Source of the DNA: Rhodoblastus sp964425315
Lineage (GTDB): Bacteria > Pseudomonadota > Alphaproteobacteria > Rhizobiales > Beijerinckiaceae
Assembly (NCBI GenBank): GCA_964425315.1
Contig: CAYRNB010000032.1
Location: 1-35,725 of the forward strand
Direction of reading: 5' to 3'
Length of the DNA: 35,725 nt
Shown here: positions 1 through 7,703 of the stretch, one piece after another
Layout of the letters: each line of letters opens with the position of its first letter
Position numbering within the stretch: position 1 is the first letter of the stretch
Made by a program: the position numbers and the translations under genes
Notes under the pieces: model-generated
The model's database searches: none
What the model was told of the DNA's origin: nothing
The model's input: only the letters and a program-made list of their open reading frames with translations

Positions 1-34
1 AGCGGGAGCGATATGTCAGGTTTCGACCGTTAGC

Positions 35-301
35 TCAGCCATGCGCACTGGCGCGCGGCTGTTTCAGACGCACGCCGCGCCCAGAACCTCGGCTTTCGAC
101 GTTTTCTCCGATGATTTCGACGCCGGCGCGGTCCAGCGCCTCGATCACCCGGGTCAGGGATTCGACGACGCCGCGCACGTTGCCCTCGCTCGCCTCCATG
201 CGCTGGATGGTCGGCAGCGACACACCCGACATTTCCGCCAGCTGGCGCTGGTCGATGCCGAGCAGGGCGCGGGCGGCCCGCATCTGAAAGGCGGTGATCA
301 C
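35..301 (-). CDS. XRE-family helix-turn-helix transcriptional regulator
   Basis: Small DNA-binding protein of about 88 residues. The helix-turn-helix is near the N-terminus: RAARALLGIDQRQLAEMSGV followed by SLPTIQRMEAS is the classic Cro/C1 pattern. A short region after it (VESLTRVIEALDRAGVEII) resembles the helical end of many small alphaproteobacterial XRE regulators, and the last 20 residues are basic. I place the start at the GTG at 301, because GGGGAG lies about ten bases upstream and homologues usually begin just before this helix. An ATG at 412 would add 37 residues with no recognisable domain, and an ATG at 283 is also possible. The gene is divergent from the hyf-like operon, and two palindromes lie between them, so it may regulate that operon, itself, or both. 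No sensor domain is visible. Confidence 0.8.
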   Translation of the reverse strand: MITAFQMRAARALLGIDQRQLAEMSGVSLPTIQRMEASEGNVRGVVESLTRVIEALDRAGVEIIGENVESRGSGRGVRLKQPRASAHG

Positions 302-413
302 TATGCCGTCGCTCCCCGTCAAACCCGCGCGCTTTGCCCTGGCGCGGCTCAAATTCAATTTACCATATTGACCGGGAAAATATAGAGCGTAGGCTGCAAA
401 CCTTCCCGCCACG

Positions 414-450
414 ACATCAATGATGATGTGTTATACATCAATAGCGATGT
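414..450. promoter_or_regulatory. Two tandem palindromes, probable operators between the XRE gene and the hyf-like operon
   Basis: Two 16-bp sites share the outer half-sites ACATC and GATGT: ACATCAATGATGATGT at 414-429 and ACATCAATAGCGATGT at 435-450. Their starts are 21 bp apart, two turns of DNA, so bound dimers would sit on the same face. The position in a divergent intergenic region beside a helix-turn-helix gene is typical of autoregulatory operators. No convincing -35/-10 pair was identified on either strand. The operator role is inferred. Confidence 0.5.
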
Positions 451-492
451 GAAAAACATGACCATGGCCTTATCGGTCCATCGCCTCGGCAA

Positions 493-2535
493 ATGCCCGG
501 CCGGCTCGTCGCGGAGCCGGCTGTGACGCCGCTCGCCCTGCATCTTTATGGCGTCGCCGCTTTGCTGGCTTTGGGGCCGGCGGCGCTTGGCCTCGGCCGT
601 TGGCGGTTCGCGTCGCCTATTGTTTACGGGGCCTCGCTGGCCATCTGTTTTTTTCTCTTCGCCGCCCCTGCCCTGCGGCTCCTGATGGCGGCGGCGCCGG
701 TCTCGCTGGTCCTGCCCCTGGGTCTGCCCTGGCTCGGCGCGCATTTCCGCATCGACGCCCTGTCGGCATTTTTTCTCGCCGTGGTCAATTTCGGCGGCGT
801 CTCCGCCAGTTTTTTCGCGTTCGGCTACGGCCGCCACGAATCGCAGCCGATGCGCGTCCTGCCCTTCTATCCCGTCTTTCTCGCGGCGATGAATCTCGTC
901 CTCCTCGCAGACGACGCCTTCACCTTTCTCCTCGCCTGGGAGCTGATGTCGCTTGCCTCCTGGGCGCTCGTCATGTCGCACCACAGCGAGGGCGAAAACG
1001 CGCGCGCCGGTTATGTCTATATATTGATGGCGAGCCTCGGCGCCTTCGCGCTTCTGCTCGCCTTCGGCGCGCTGGCGGGCGCGCATGGCGATTACGCTTT
1101 CGCCGCCATGCGGGCGCATCCGCCGACGCCGCTCGTCGCCGGAATCGTACTTTTTCTCGCCTTGGTCGGCGCGGGATCGAAGGCCGGCCTCGCGCCCTTG
1201 CATATCTGGCTGCCGCTCGCCCATCCGGCGGCGCCGAGCCATGTCTCCGGCCTGATGAGCGGGGTCATGACCAAAGTCGCGGTCTATGGCTTCCTGCGCA
1301 TCGTCTTCGACCTGATGGGGCCTGTGGCCTGGTGGTGGGGCGCGCCGGTGCTGACCGCCGGCGCGGCGACCGCCGTCATCGGCGTGCTTTTCGCCTTGAT
1401 GCAGAACGACCTCAAGCGCGTCCTCGCCTATAGCACGATCGAAAATATTGGCGTCGTCTTCATCGCGCTCGGCCTGGCGCTCGGCTTTCTCGGCAACGGC
1501 TTCGCCGCCGCCGCCGCCTTGGCCATGACGGCGGCGCTCTTCCATGTCCTCAACCATTCGCTGTTCAAGAGCCTGCTGTTTTTCGGCTCCGGCGCCGTGC
1601 TGACCGCGACCGGCGAACGCGACATGGGCCGGCTTGGCGGGCTCCTGAAACTCATGCCCAAGACCGGCCTGTTCGTGCTGGTCGGCTGCGTCGCCATATC
1701 GGCGCTGCCGCCGTTCAACGGTTTTGTCTCCGAATGGCTCGCCTTTCAGGCCATTCTGCTCAGTCCGGCGCTGGATAGCTGGGCGCTCAAACTGCTCATT
1801 CCCGCGGTCGGCGCCATGCTGGCGCTGGCGGCGGCGCTCGCCGGCGCTTGTTTCGCGCGCGCCTTCGGCATTTCCTTTCTCGGTCGCCCGCGCAGCGCGG
1901 CGGCGCGAAGCGCGGTCGAGACCGACCGCTTTTCGCTGGTCGCCATGGGGACGCTCGGATTACTCTGCCTGCTGGCGGGAATATTTCCCGGCTATGTCAT
2001 CGACGCTTTGGCGCCGATCGTGCGCCTGCTCGTCGGCGCGCCCATGGCGCCGCAATCGCACTACGCCTGGCTCGCCATCGCGCCGATCGCCGAAAGCCGC
2101 AGCTCGTACGATGGATTCCTCGTCTTCGTTTTCATCGCCGCTTCGGCGCTTCTCGCCGCAGCGGTCATTCACCGCCTCGCCTCCGACGCCATCCGCATCG
2201 CCCCGGCGTGGGATTGCGGTTATCCCGATCCCGATCCGGCGACGCAATATACGCCGGAAAGCTTCGCCCAGCCGGTGCGACGGGTTTTTGGCGGCTTCGT
2301 CTTCCGCGCCCGCGAAACGGTCGACATGCCGGCGCCCGGCGATCCGCGCCCCGCGCGTTTCGAATTGCATATGCGCGATCTCGCCTGGGAAGTCGCGGTC
2401 CAGCCCGTGGCGCGCGTCGTGCTGAAGATCGCGGACGTGCTGAACCGTCTGCAGTTCCTCACCATCCGGCAATATCTGAGCCTCGTTTTCGGCGCCCTGG
2501 TGTTCCTTCTGTTCGCGCTCGCGGTTTGGACTTAG
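493..2535 (+). CDS. hyfB: Hydrogenase-4 subunit B-like, antiporter-type proton-translocating membrane subunit (NuoL/HyfB family)
   Basis: Large polytopic membrane protein of about 680 residues, in the range of HyfB/HycC. Family marks are the buried-charge helix LLAWELMSLASWALV (about 150), the Lys segment KAGLAPLHIWLPLAHPAAPS (about 235) and QNDLKRVLAYSTIENIG (about 305), which is the proton-channel core shared with NuoL, NuoM and Mrp antiporters. The C-terminal 150 residues carry an amphipathic region and a last helix, as in HyfB. It is the first gene of a tight operon, with HyfC starting 4 bp after its stop. The ATG at 493 has a poor ribosome binding site; the in-frame GTG at 523 follows GGAG and would remove ten non-hydrophobic residues, so it is a serious alternative. 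The subunit should pump protons, but its partner module is not a normal hydrogenase (see the large subunit at 5618). Confidence 0.88.
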   Translation: MPGRLVAEPAVTPLALHLYGVAALLALGPAALGLGRWRFASPIVYGASLAICFFLFAAPALRLLMAAAPVSLVLPLGLPWLGAHFRIDALSAFFLAVVNFGGVSASFFAFGYGRHESQPMRVLPFYPVFLAAMNLVLLADDAFTFLLAWELMSLASWALVMSHHSEGENARAGYVYILMASLGAFALLLAFGALAGAHGDYAFAAMRAHPPTPLVAGIVLFLALVGAGSKAGLAPLHIWLPLAHPAAPSHVSGLMSGVMTKVAVYGFLRIVFDLMGPVAWWWGAPVLTAGAATAVIGVLFALMQNDLKRVLAYSTIENIGVVFIALGLALGFLGNGFAAAAALAMTAALFHVLNHSLFKSLLFFGSGAVLTATGERDMGRLGGLLKLMPKTGLFVLVGCVAISALPPFNGFVSEWLAFQAILLSPALDSWALKLLIPAVGAMLALAAALAGACFARAFGISFLGRPRSAAARSAVETDRFSLVAMGTLGLLCLLAGIFPGYVIDALAPIVRLLVGAPMAPQSHYAWLAIAPIAESRSSYDGFLVFVFIAASALLAAAVIHRLASDAIRIAPAWDCGYPDPDPATQYTPESFAQPVRRVFGGFVFRARETVDMPAPGDPRPARFELHMRDLAWEVAVQPVARVVLKIADVLNRLQFLTIRQYLSLVFGALVFLLFALAVWT

Positions 2536-2539
2536 GGCC

Positions 2540-3496
2540 ATGCATCCCCTCGGCAATCTCACAATCCAGATCGTGCAAATGCTGATGGTGCTGCTGCCGG
2601 CGCCGCTGCTCACCGGATTCATCCGCAAGATCAAGGCGCGCCTGCAGAGGCGGCGCGGCCCGCCCCTGCTCCAGCCCTATTACGACCTGATCAAGCTGGC
2701 GGAAAAGGAAGTGGTGGTGGCGGAAAGCGCCTCATGGCTGTTTCGCGCCGCGCCCTATATGATTTTCGCCGCCACCTGGGTCGCGGCGGCCCTGGTCCCG
2801 ACCTTCGCCTCCGGCCTACTGTTCAGCTGGTCGGCCGATCTCATCGCCATTATCGCGCTGCTCGGCAGCGCGCGGTTCTTTTTGGCGCTCGCCGGCATGG
2901 ACGTCGGCACGAGTTTCGGCGGTCTCGGTTCAAGCCGCGAAATGATGTTCGCGACGCTCGCGGAACCGGCGATGATCATGATCGTCTTCACCCTGGCGCT
3001 GATCGTCGGCTCGACGCAATTGTCCTATGTCGCCGCCTATGTGCGCTCGCCCGCCGTGGGCCTCACGGTTTCGCTCGGCATGGCGCTTTTCGGCCTGGTG
3101 ATCGTCGCCATCGCCGAAAACGCCCGCATCCCGGTGGATAATCCCGCGACCCATCTCGAACTCACCATGGTGCATGAGGCCATGGTGCTGGAATATTCCG
3201 GCCGGCATCTGGCCATGCTTGAATTGTCGGCGCAGCTCAAACTCCTGCTTTACGTGTCGCTCATCGCCTGCCTGTTCGCGCCCTGGGGCATCGCCCCCGT
3301 CGGCGCGGGGCCTGTCACCCATCTAATCGGCGCCGCCGCCTATTTCGGTAAGCTCGCGGGCGCGGGCGCGCTGCTCGCTTTGTTTGAGACGATGGTCGCC
3401 AAAATGCGCGTTTTCCGCGTGCCGGATTTCATCGGCGTGGCGCTCATGCTCGGCCTGCTCGCCACCCTGCTGCGCTTCGTGTCGGGGAGTCTGTAG
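2540..3496 (+). CDS. hyfC: Hydrogenase-4 subunit C-like membrane anchor (NuoH/HycD family)
   Basis: Membrane protein of 318 residues with about eight helices, the usual size for HyfC/HycD. It shows the NuoH/HycD signatures: KARLQRRRGPPLLQPYYDLI (about 31-50) followed by a Lys-Glu rich turn, GSSREMMFATLAEPAM (about 132-147), and the acidic loop IPVDNPATHLELTMVHEAMV (about 195-215), which in complex I faces the quinone and N2 cluster region. In the family this subunit couples the peripheral redox arm to the antiporter-like subunits. The conserved acidic loops are intact, so the coupling function looks preserved. The start is 4 bp after hyfB and the stop is 3 bp before hyfE, so the genes are translationally linked. 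Confidence 0.9.
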   Translation: MHPLGNLTIQIVQMLMVLLPAPLLTGFIRKIKARLQRRRGPPLLQPYYDLIKLAEKEVVVAESASWLFRAAPYMIFAATWVAAALVPTFASGLLFSWSADLIAIIALLGSARFFLALAGMDVGTSFGGLGSSREMMFATLAEPAMIMIVFTLALIVGSTQLSYVAAYVRSPAVGLTVSLGMALFGLVIVAIAENARIPVDNPATHLELTMVHEAMVLEYSGRHLAMLELSAQLKLLLYVSLIACLFAPWGIAPVGAGPVTHLIGAAAYFGKLAGAGALLALFETMVAKMRVFRVPDFIGVALMLGLLATLLRFVSGSL

Positions 3497-3499
3497 AGC

Positions 3500-4162
3500 A
3501 TGGACCGGCTCGCTTTCGACATCGCCCATCTTCTCGCCGGCGGCCTCGTCCTGGTCAGCTTCATGCTGCTCTATCAGGACCGGCTCTATGCGCTCCTCAA
3601 CACCTATGCGCTGCACGCTTTCGTGCTTGCGCTTTCCGTCGGCTGGCAGGCGCATATCCAGCACGCGCCGCATCTTTATATCACCATGGCGATCGCCTTG
3701 ATCTTCAAGGCGATCATCATCCCCGTCGCGTTGCGCCGCATCGTCACCCGCCTCGGCGTTCACCGCGAGGTTGAGACCGTGGTCAGTCTCGTGCCGACCA
3801 TGCTCGCCGGCATCGCCCTTGTCGCTTTGTCCATGGTCGTCATGCTGCGCTTCACCCACGGCGCCAGCCCGTTGGCGCGCGAGGATCTCGCCTTCGCGCT
3901 TTCGGTCTTGCTGCTCGGCCTGCTGATGATGGTGACGCGCAGCAACGCGCTGAGCCAGGTGGTCGGATTCATGTCGCTTGAGAACGGCCTGATCCTGGCG
4001 GCGGCCGGCGCCAAGGGCATGCCGCTGGTAGTCGAGATCAGCGTCGCCTTTTCGGTGCTGATCGCGCTGATCGTGGTCGGCATCTTCCTCTTCCGCATCC
4101 GCGAGAGATTCGATTCCATCGATCTTCAGGCGCTCGACGATTTCAGGGGCGAGCACCGATGA
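3500..4162 (+). CDS. hyfE: Hydrogenase-4 subunit E-like membrane protein (NuoK-related)
   Basis: Membrane protein of 220 residues, the expected size for HyfE. The C-terminal half resembles NuoK: a stretch around NALSQVVGFMSLENGLILAA (about 150-170) holds the Glu typical of NuoK and HyfE, and the last helix (FSVLIALIVVGIFLFRIRE) is followed by a short charged tail. Extra N-terminal helices distinguish HyfE from NuoK. The Glu in the SLENG segment is the likely proton-path residue by family analogy. Its stop overlaps the start of hyfF by four bases (ATGA), which indicates coupled translation. HyfD, a third antiporter-like subunit of Escherichia coli hydrogenase-4, has no counterpart in the cluster. 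Confidence 0.85.
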   Translation: MDRLAFDIAHLLAGGLVLVSFMLLYQDRLYALLNTYALHAFVLALSVGWQAHIQHAPHLYITMAIALIFKAIIIPVALRRIVTRLGVHREVETVVSLVPTMLAGIALVALSMVVMLRFTHGASPLAREDLAFALSVLLLGLLMMVTRSNALSQVVGFMSLENGLILAAAGAKGMPLVVEISVAFSVLIALIVVGIFLFRIRERFDSIDLQALDDFRGEHR

Positions 4163-5607
4163 AGGCGCTGGCGGACTTCAACGTCCAGATCATTCTCTTC
4201 CTGCCCGCGCTGACCGCCGTGGTTCTCGCCGGATTGAAATCCTATCGCCTGTCGGCGCGGCTCAATGTCGCCTCCGCCTTCCTGACTTTCCTCGCGTCCC
4301 TGTCTCTTTTCGTCGCACGGCCGCGCTCCGGCCCCTATCTGCTGGTTGACGACCTCAATATCGTCTTCATCGTCCTCAACACATTCGTGGCCTTCACCAC
4401 CAGCGCCTTCAGCGCCAGCTACATCGCCCACGAACTGGAGACGCGCCGCCTGACGCCCCGGCATTTGCGCTTCTACCACGCCATGTATCAAATGCTGCTC
4501 GGCGCGATGAACCTCTCTCTGGTCGCCAATAATATCGGTCTGATGTGGGTGGCGATCGAAGTCGCGACCCTCACCACCGTGGTCATGGTCGGCATCTACC
4601 GCACGCCGCAGGCCCTCGAAGCGGCGTGGAAATATTTCATTCTCGGCAGCGTCGGCATCGCGCTCGCTTTGTTCGGCACCATCCTGATCTATATGGCGGC
4701 GCGCCCCGTCGTCGGGCCGGGCGTCAACGGCATGATCTGGACCGACCTCATCAAGCATGCGGCCCGATTCGACCCGGCGCTGCTCAATCTCGCCTTCGTC
4801 TTTCTCCTGCTCGGCTACGGCACCAAGGTGGGCCTCGCGCCCCTGCACGCGTGGCTCCCCGACGCGCACGCCGAAGGCCCGACGCCGATCTCCGCCGTCC
4901 TCTCCGGCCTGCTGCTCAATGTGGCGCTTTACGCCGTGCTGCGCTTCAAACTGCTGATGGCGGCCAATCCGGGCGCGATCGCGCCGGGACCGCTGATGGC
5001 GACGCTCGGCCTGCTGTCGCTGGTCTTCGCCGGCTTCATGCTCTACCGGCGCGGCGACATCAAAAGATTCTTCGCCTATTCCTCCATCGAGCATATGGGC
5101 ATCATCACTTTCGCTTTCGGCATGGGCGGAAGCCTCGCCAATTTCGCCGGCCTCCTGCACATGACCATGCACAGCCTGACCAAATCGGCGATCTTTTTCG
5201 CCGTCGGCAATGTCGCGCAGGTCAAGGGCACGCAGAAGATTTCCGACATCCGCGGCCTGACCACGAGCCACCCCTTTCTCGGCTGGGCTCTGGTCGTCGG
5301 CGTCGTCGCCATCGCCGGATTGCCGCCGGCCGGCCTATTCATGAGCGAATTTCTGATCGTCAGTTCGACGGTTACGCGCGCGCCGGCGCTCGCCGTTATC
5401 GTGGTCCTCGGCCTGCTGGTCGCCTTCGGCGCCCTGCTCCTGCGCTTGCACGGCGTCGCCTTCGGCGAGCCGAAGGGGTCGCTCAAGCCGGTAAAGGCGT
5501 CCTACCTGCCGCTCGTCGCGCATCTCGCTCTGGTGATACTCGCCGGAATCTATCTGCCCGCGCCGCTGGTCGCCTGGTTCCAGCATGTCGCCGCATCCCT
5601 GCATTGA
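4159..5607 (+). CDS. hyfF: Hydrogenase-4 subunit F-like, second antiporter-type membrane subunit (NuoN/NuoM family)
   Basis: Membrane protein of 482 residues, close to HyfF and NuoM/N. Proton-translocation marks are MWVAIEVATLTTVVMV (Glu helix, about 130-145), the segment GTKVGLAPLHAWLPDAHAEG (about 222-241) and the run RRGDIKRFFAYSSIEHMGII (about 297-316). The MHSLTKSAIFFAVGN helix is also typical. Together with the subunit at 493 it gives the complex two antiporter-like channels. It overlaps hyfE by four bases and ends 10 bp before the best start of the large subunit. It has no signs of decay. Confidence 0.88.
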   Translation: MKALADFNVQIILFLPALTAVVLAGLKSYRLSARLNVASAFLTFLASLSLFVARPRSGPYLLVDDLNIVFIVLNTFVAFTTSAFSASYIAHELETRRLTPRHLRFYHAMYQMLLGAMNLSLVANNIGLMWVAIEVATLTTVVMVGIYRTPQALEAAWKYFILGSVGIALALFGTILIYMAARPVVGPGVNGMIWTDLIKHAARFDPALLNLAFVFLLLGYGTKVGLAPLHAWLPDAHAEGPTPISAVLSGLLLNVALYAVLRFKLLMAANPGAIAPGPLMATLGLLSLVFAGFMLYRRGDIKRFFAYSSIEHMGIITFAFGMGGSLANFAGLLHMTMHSLTKSAIFFAVGNVAQVKGTQKISDIRGLTTSHPFLGWALVVGVVAIAGLPPAGLFMSEFLIVSSTVTRAPALAVIVVLGLLVAFGALLLRLHGVAFGEPKGSLKPVKASYLPLVAHLALVILAGIYLPAPLVAWFQHVAASLH

Positions 5608-5617
5608 CGAGGAAGCC

Positions 5618-7132
5618 ATGGCGACGCCCAACGAAAAATTCTCCCGCATCGAACCGGTCGCAAGCCACAGGCCCTGGCCGCGACGGATCGTCGACGCCGA
5701 TCTTTGGCGCGAACTTTCCGCGCAACTGGCGGCGGGCCAGTGGACGCTTCTGGGATTCTGGGGCGACGCCGGCGCCGTCCATATGGCGCTCGCCGCCGGC
5801 CCGCCCTTCGAGGTCCATGTGGCGACTCTTCCTTGCGATAAGAGCTTTCCCTCGGTCGCGCGGCTGCATCCGCCGGCGCAGCGTTTCGAGCGGGCGATCT
5901 GCGACCTTTTCGGGCTTCACGCCGACGATGCGCCCGACCAGCGGCGCTGGCTCGACCACGGCCGCTGGCCCGTCTCGGCGCCCCTCGGCGAGCAGGAACC
6001 GTCCGCGGCGCCGCAGACGCCGTATAAGTTTCTTCCGGTCATCGGCGACGGCCTGCATCAGATTCCGGTCGGCCCGGTCCATGCGGGCATTATCGAGCCT
6101 GGGCATTTCCGTTTCACCGCCAATGGCGAGACCGTCGTCCGCCTGGAGGAAAGATTCGGCTATGTCCACAAGGGCGTCGAAAAGCTGATGCAGGGCGCGA
6201 CGCTGGAGCGCGCCAGCCAGTTGGCGGGGCGCGTTTCCGGCGACAGCACAATCGCCTACCAGATCGCTTTCGCGCGGGCCGTGGAGGCGGCGCTGGGCCT
6301 AGAAGTCCCGCCGCGCGCAGTCTGGCTGAGGGCCTTGATGGCGGAGCTGGAGCGCGTCGCCAATCATCTCGGCGACATAGGCGCGATCTGCAACGACGCC
6401 GCCTTTTCGATCATGCTCTCCTATTGCGGCGCCTTGCGCGAGCAGGTTTTACGCGCATGCGCCAATTGCTTTGGCCATCGGCTGATGATGGACGCCGCGC
6501 GGCCGGGCGGCGTCGCGGTCAATCTCGGACTCGACGGCCCTCAATGCCTGCGCAATGTGCTGGCCAAAATCCGCGGAACCTTTCCGCGACTGGTCGAGCT
6601 TTACGACAGCACCGCCTCGTTGCTGGACCGCACTGTGGCGGCGGGCCGGCTCAAACCGGCGCTGGCGCGCCAGTTCGGCTGCGGCGGCTTTATTGGGCGC
6701 GCCTCCGGGCGCAATTTCGACGCGCGCCGCGATCTCCCCTATCCGCCTTACGACCAGCTTCCATTCGAGGTTCCGGTCCGCGACGACGGCGATGTGAACG
6801 CCCGCGTCTGGCTGCGCATCGAAGAGGTCCAGGAGAGCCTGCGCCTGATCGACGAAATCGCCGCCGCTTTGCCCGCCGGCGAAATCTGCGCCGATCCGCG
6901 CGCCGGCGCCTTTGCGTCCGGCGAGGGCCTGGCGATCGTCGAAGGCTTTCGCGGCGACATTCTGGTTTATGCGCGGATCGCCGAAGGCGGCGTCATCGAG
7001 CGCTGCCATTTGCGCGACCCGTCCTGGCTGCAATGGCCGCTGCTCGAAGCCGTGATCGAAGGCAACATCGTCGCCGACTTCCCGCTCTGCAACAAATCCT
7101 TCAACTGCTCCTATTCGGGGCACGATCTCTAG
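5618..7132 (+). CDS. hyfG: NiFe-hydrogenase large-subunit-like protein (HyfG/HycE, NuoCD family) lacking the NiFe ligands
   Basis: A protein of 504 residues with an N-terminal NuoC-like domain (about 1-140) and a NuoD/HycE-like domain (about 145-504). The fold is clear from GPVHAGIIEPGHFRF (152-166), GYVHKGVEKL (181-190) and ELERVANHLGDIG (243-255). In true group 4 hydrogenases the segment at 205-210 is R-V-C-G-I-C; here it is R-V-S-G-D-S. The C-terminal D-P-C-x-x-C-T-D-R motif is replaced by N-K-S-F-N-C-S-Y-S (492-500). Three of the four metal-binding cysteines are therefore gone, so a NiFe centre is very unlikely, as in NuoD and the Ehr class. Cys281-A-N-Cys284 and Cys491/Cys497 are extra cysteines of unknown role. 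The start at 5618 has GAGGA about five bases upstream; an upstream in-frame ATG at 5585 would overlap hyfF. Databases may wrongly call such proteins hydrogenase or HypE. Confidence 0.88.
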   Translation: MATPNEKFSRIEPVASHRPWPRRIVDADLWRELSAQLAAGQWTLLGFWGDAGAVHMALAAGPPFEVHVATLPCDKSFPSVARLHPPAQRFERAICDLFGLHADDAPDQRRWLDHGRWPVSAPLGEQEPSAAPQTPYKFLPVIGDGLHQIPVGPVHAGIIEPGHFRFTANGETVVRLEERFGYVHKGVEKLMQGATLERASQLAGRVSGDSTIAYQIAFARAVEAALGLEVPPRAVWLRALMAELERVANHLGDIGAICNDAAFSIMLSYCGALREQVLRACANCFGHRLMMDAARPGGVAVNLGLDGPQCLRNVLAKIRGTFPRLVELYDSTASLLDRTVAAGRLKPALARQFGCGGFIGRASGRNFDARRDLPYPPYDQLPFEVPVRDDGDVNARVWLRIEEVQESLRLIDEIAAALPAGEICADPRAGAFASGEGLAIVEGFRGDILVYARIAEGGVIERCHLRDPSWLQWPLLEAVIEGNIVADFPLCNKSFNCSYSGHDL

Positions 7133-7141
7133 GGCTCGCCG

Positions 7142-7657
7142 ATGCGCAGAATCCTGCTGCAAAGTTTACGCGGCGCCTTGACGGAGCCGCCGCCTTCCGA
7201 CGACGATCCCGAACTGCTGGCGCTGGCGGGCGAACTCAAGACCCGCATCGACGCCATTTTCGGCCGCAGCCTCGCGATCCGCATGGTCGACGCCGGCTCG
7301 TGCAACGGCTGCGAACTGGAAATTCACGCCCTCAGCAATCCCTTCTACGATCTCGAAAGGTTCGGGCTGAAATTCGTCGCGTCGCCGCGCCACGCCGACC
7401 TCCTGCTCGTCACCGGGCCGGTGACGCGGAACATGCGCGAGGCGCTGGAGCGAACCTATAACGCCACGCCGGCGCCCAAATGGGTGGTCGCCAGCGGCGC
7501 CTGCGCCCTCGACGGCGGAGTCTTTCGCGGTTCTTATTCTATCGTCGGCGGCGTCTCGGACGTCATTCCGGTCGATCTCCATATTCCCGGCTGCCCGCCC
7601 TCCCCGCTTCAGCTGATCAAAGGCCTGCTCGCGCTCGCCGGGCAAAAGGGAAGGTGA
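7142..7657 (+). CDS. hyfI: Hydrogenase small-subunit-like iron-sulfur protein (HyfI/HycG, NuoB family)
   Basis: A protein of 171 residues with all four ligands of the proximal [4Fe-4S] cluster: C54-N-G-C57, Cys121 in SGACALDGG and Cys151 in IPGCPPSP. The spaced C-N-G-C form is that of group 4 hydrogenases rather than the paired C-C of NuoB. In the complex it sits between the large subunit and the NuoH-like anchor. The cluster is kept although the partner has lost its NiFe site, which argues for a redox role and against decay. It is the last gene of the hyf-like set. No ferredoxin-type (HyfA, HyfH/NuoI) gene follows; the next gene is putA after 46 bp with no obvious terminator. Confidence 0.88.
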   Translation: MRRILLQSLRGALTEPPPSDDDPELLALAGELKTRIDAIFGRSLAIRMVDAGSCNGCELEIHALSNPFYDLERFGLKFVASPRHADLLLVTGPVTRNMREALERTYNATPAPKWVVASGACALDGGVFRGSYSIVGGVSDVIPVDLHIPGCPPSPLQLIKGLLALAGQKGR

Positions 7658-7703
7658 AACCACCACGCCGCAAGGATCGTTTCTTCCGCGCGGAGGGGCG
7701 GCC

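Noticed and set aside
355..1557. 400-codon open frame on the minus strand under the hyfB-like gene
   Set aside because: Composition is Arg, Gln, Glu and Asp repeats typical of the antisense of a GC-rich membrane-protein gene; no domain; the plus-strand gene is certain.
4545..6188. Long plus-strand frame across hyfF and hyfG
   Set aside because: Out of frame with two clear genes, Arg-rich and without any motif; a by-product of high GC.
493..7657. Genuine formate hydrogenlyase or hydrogenase-4
   Set aside because: The large subunit lacks three of four NiFe ligands, and no formate dehydrogenase, ferredoxin subunit or hyp genes are nearby.
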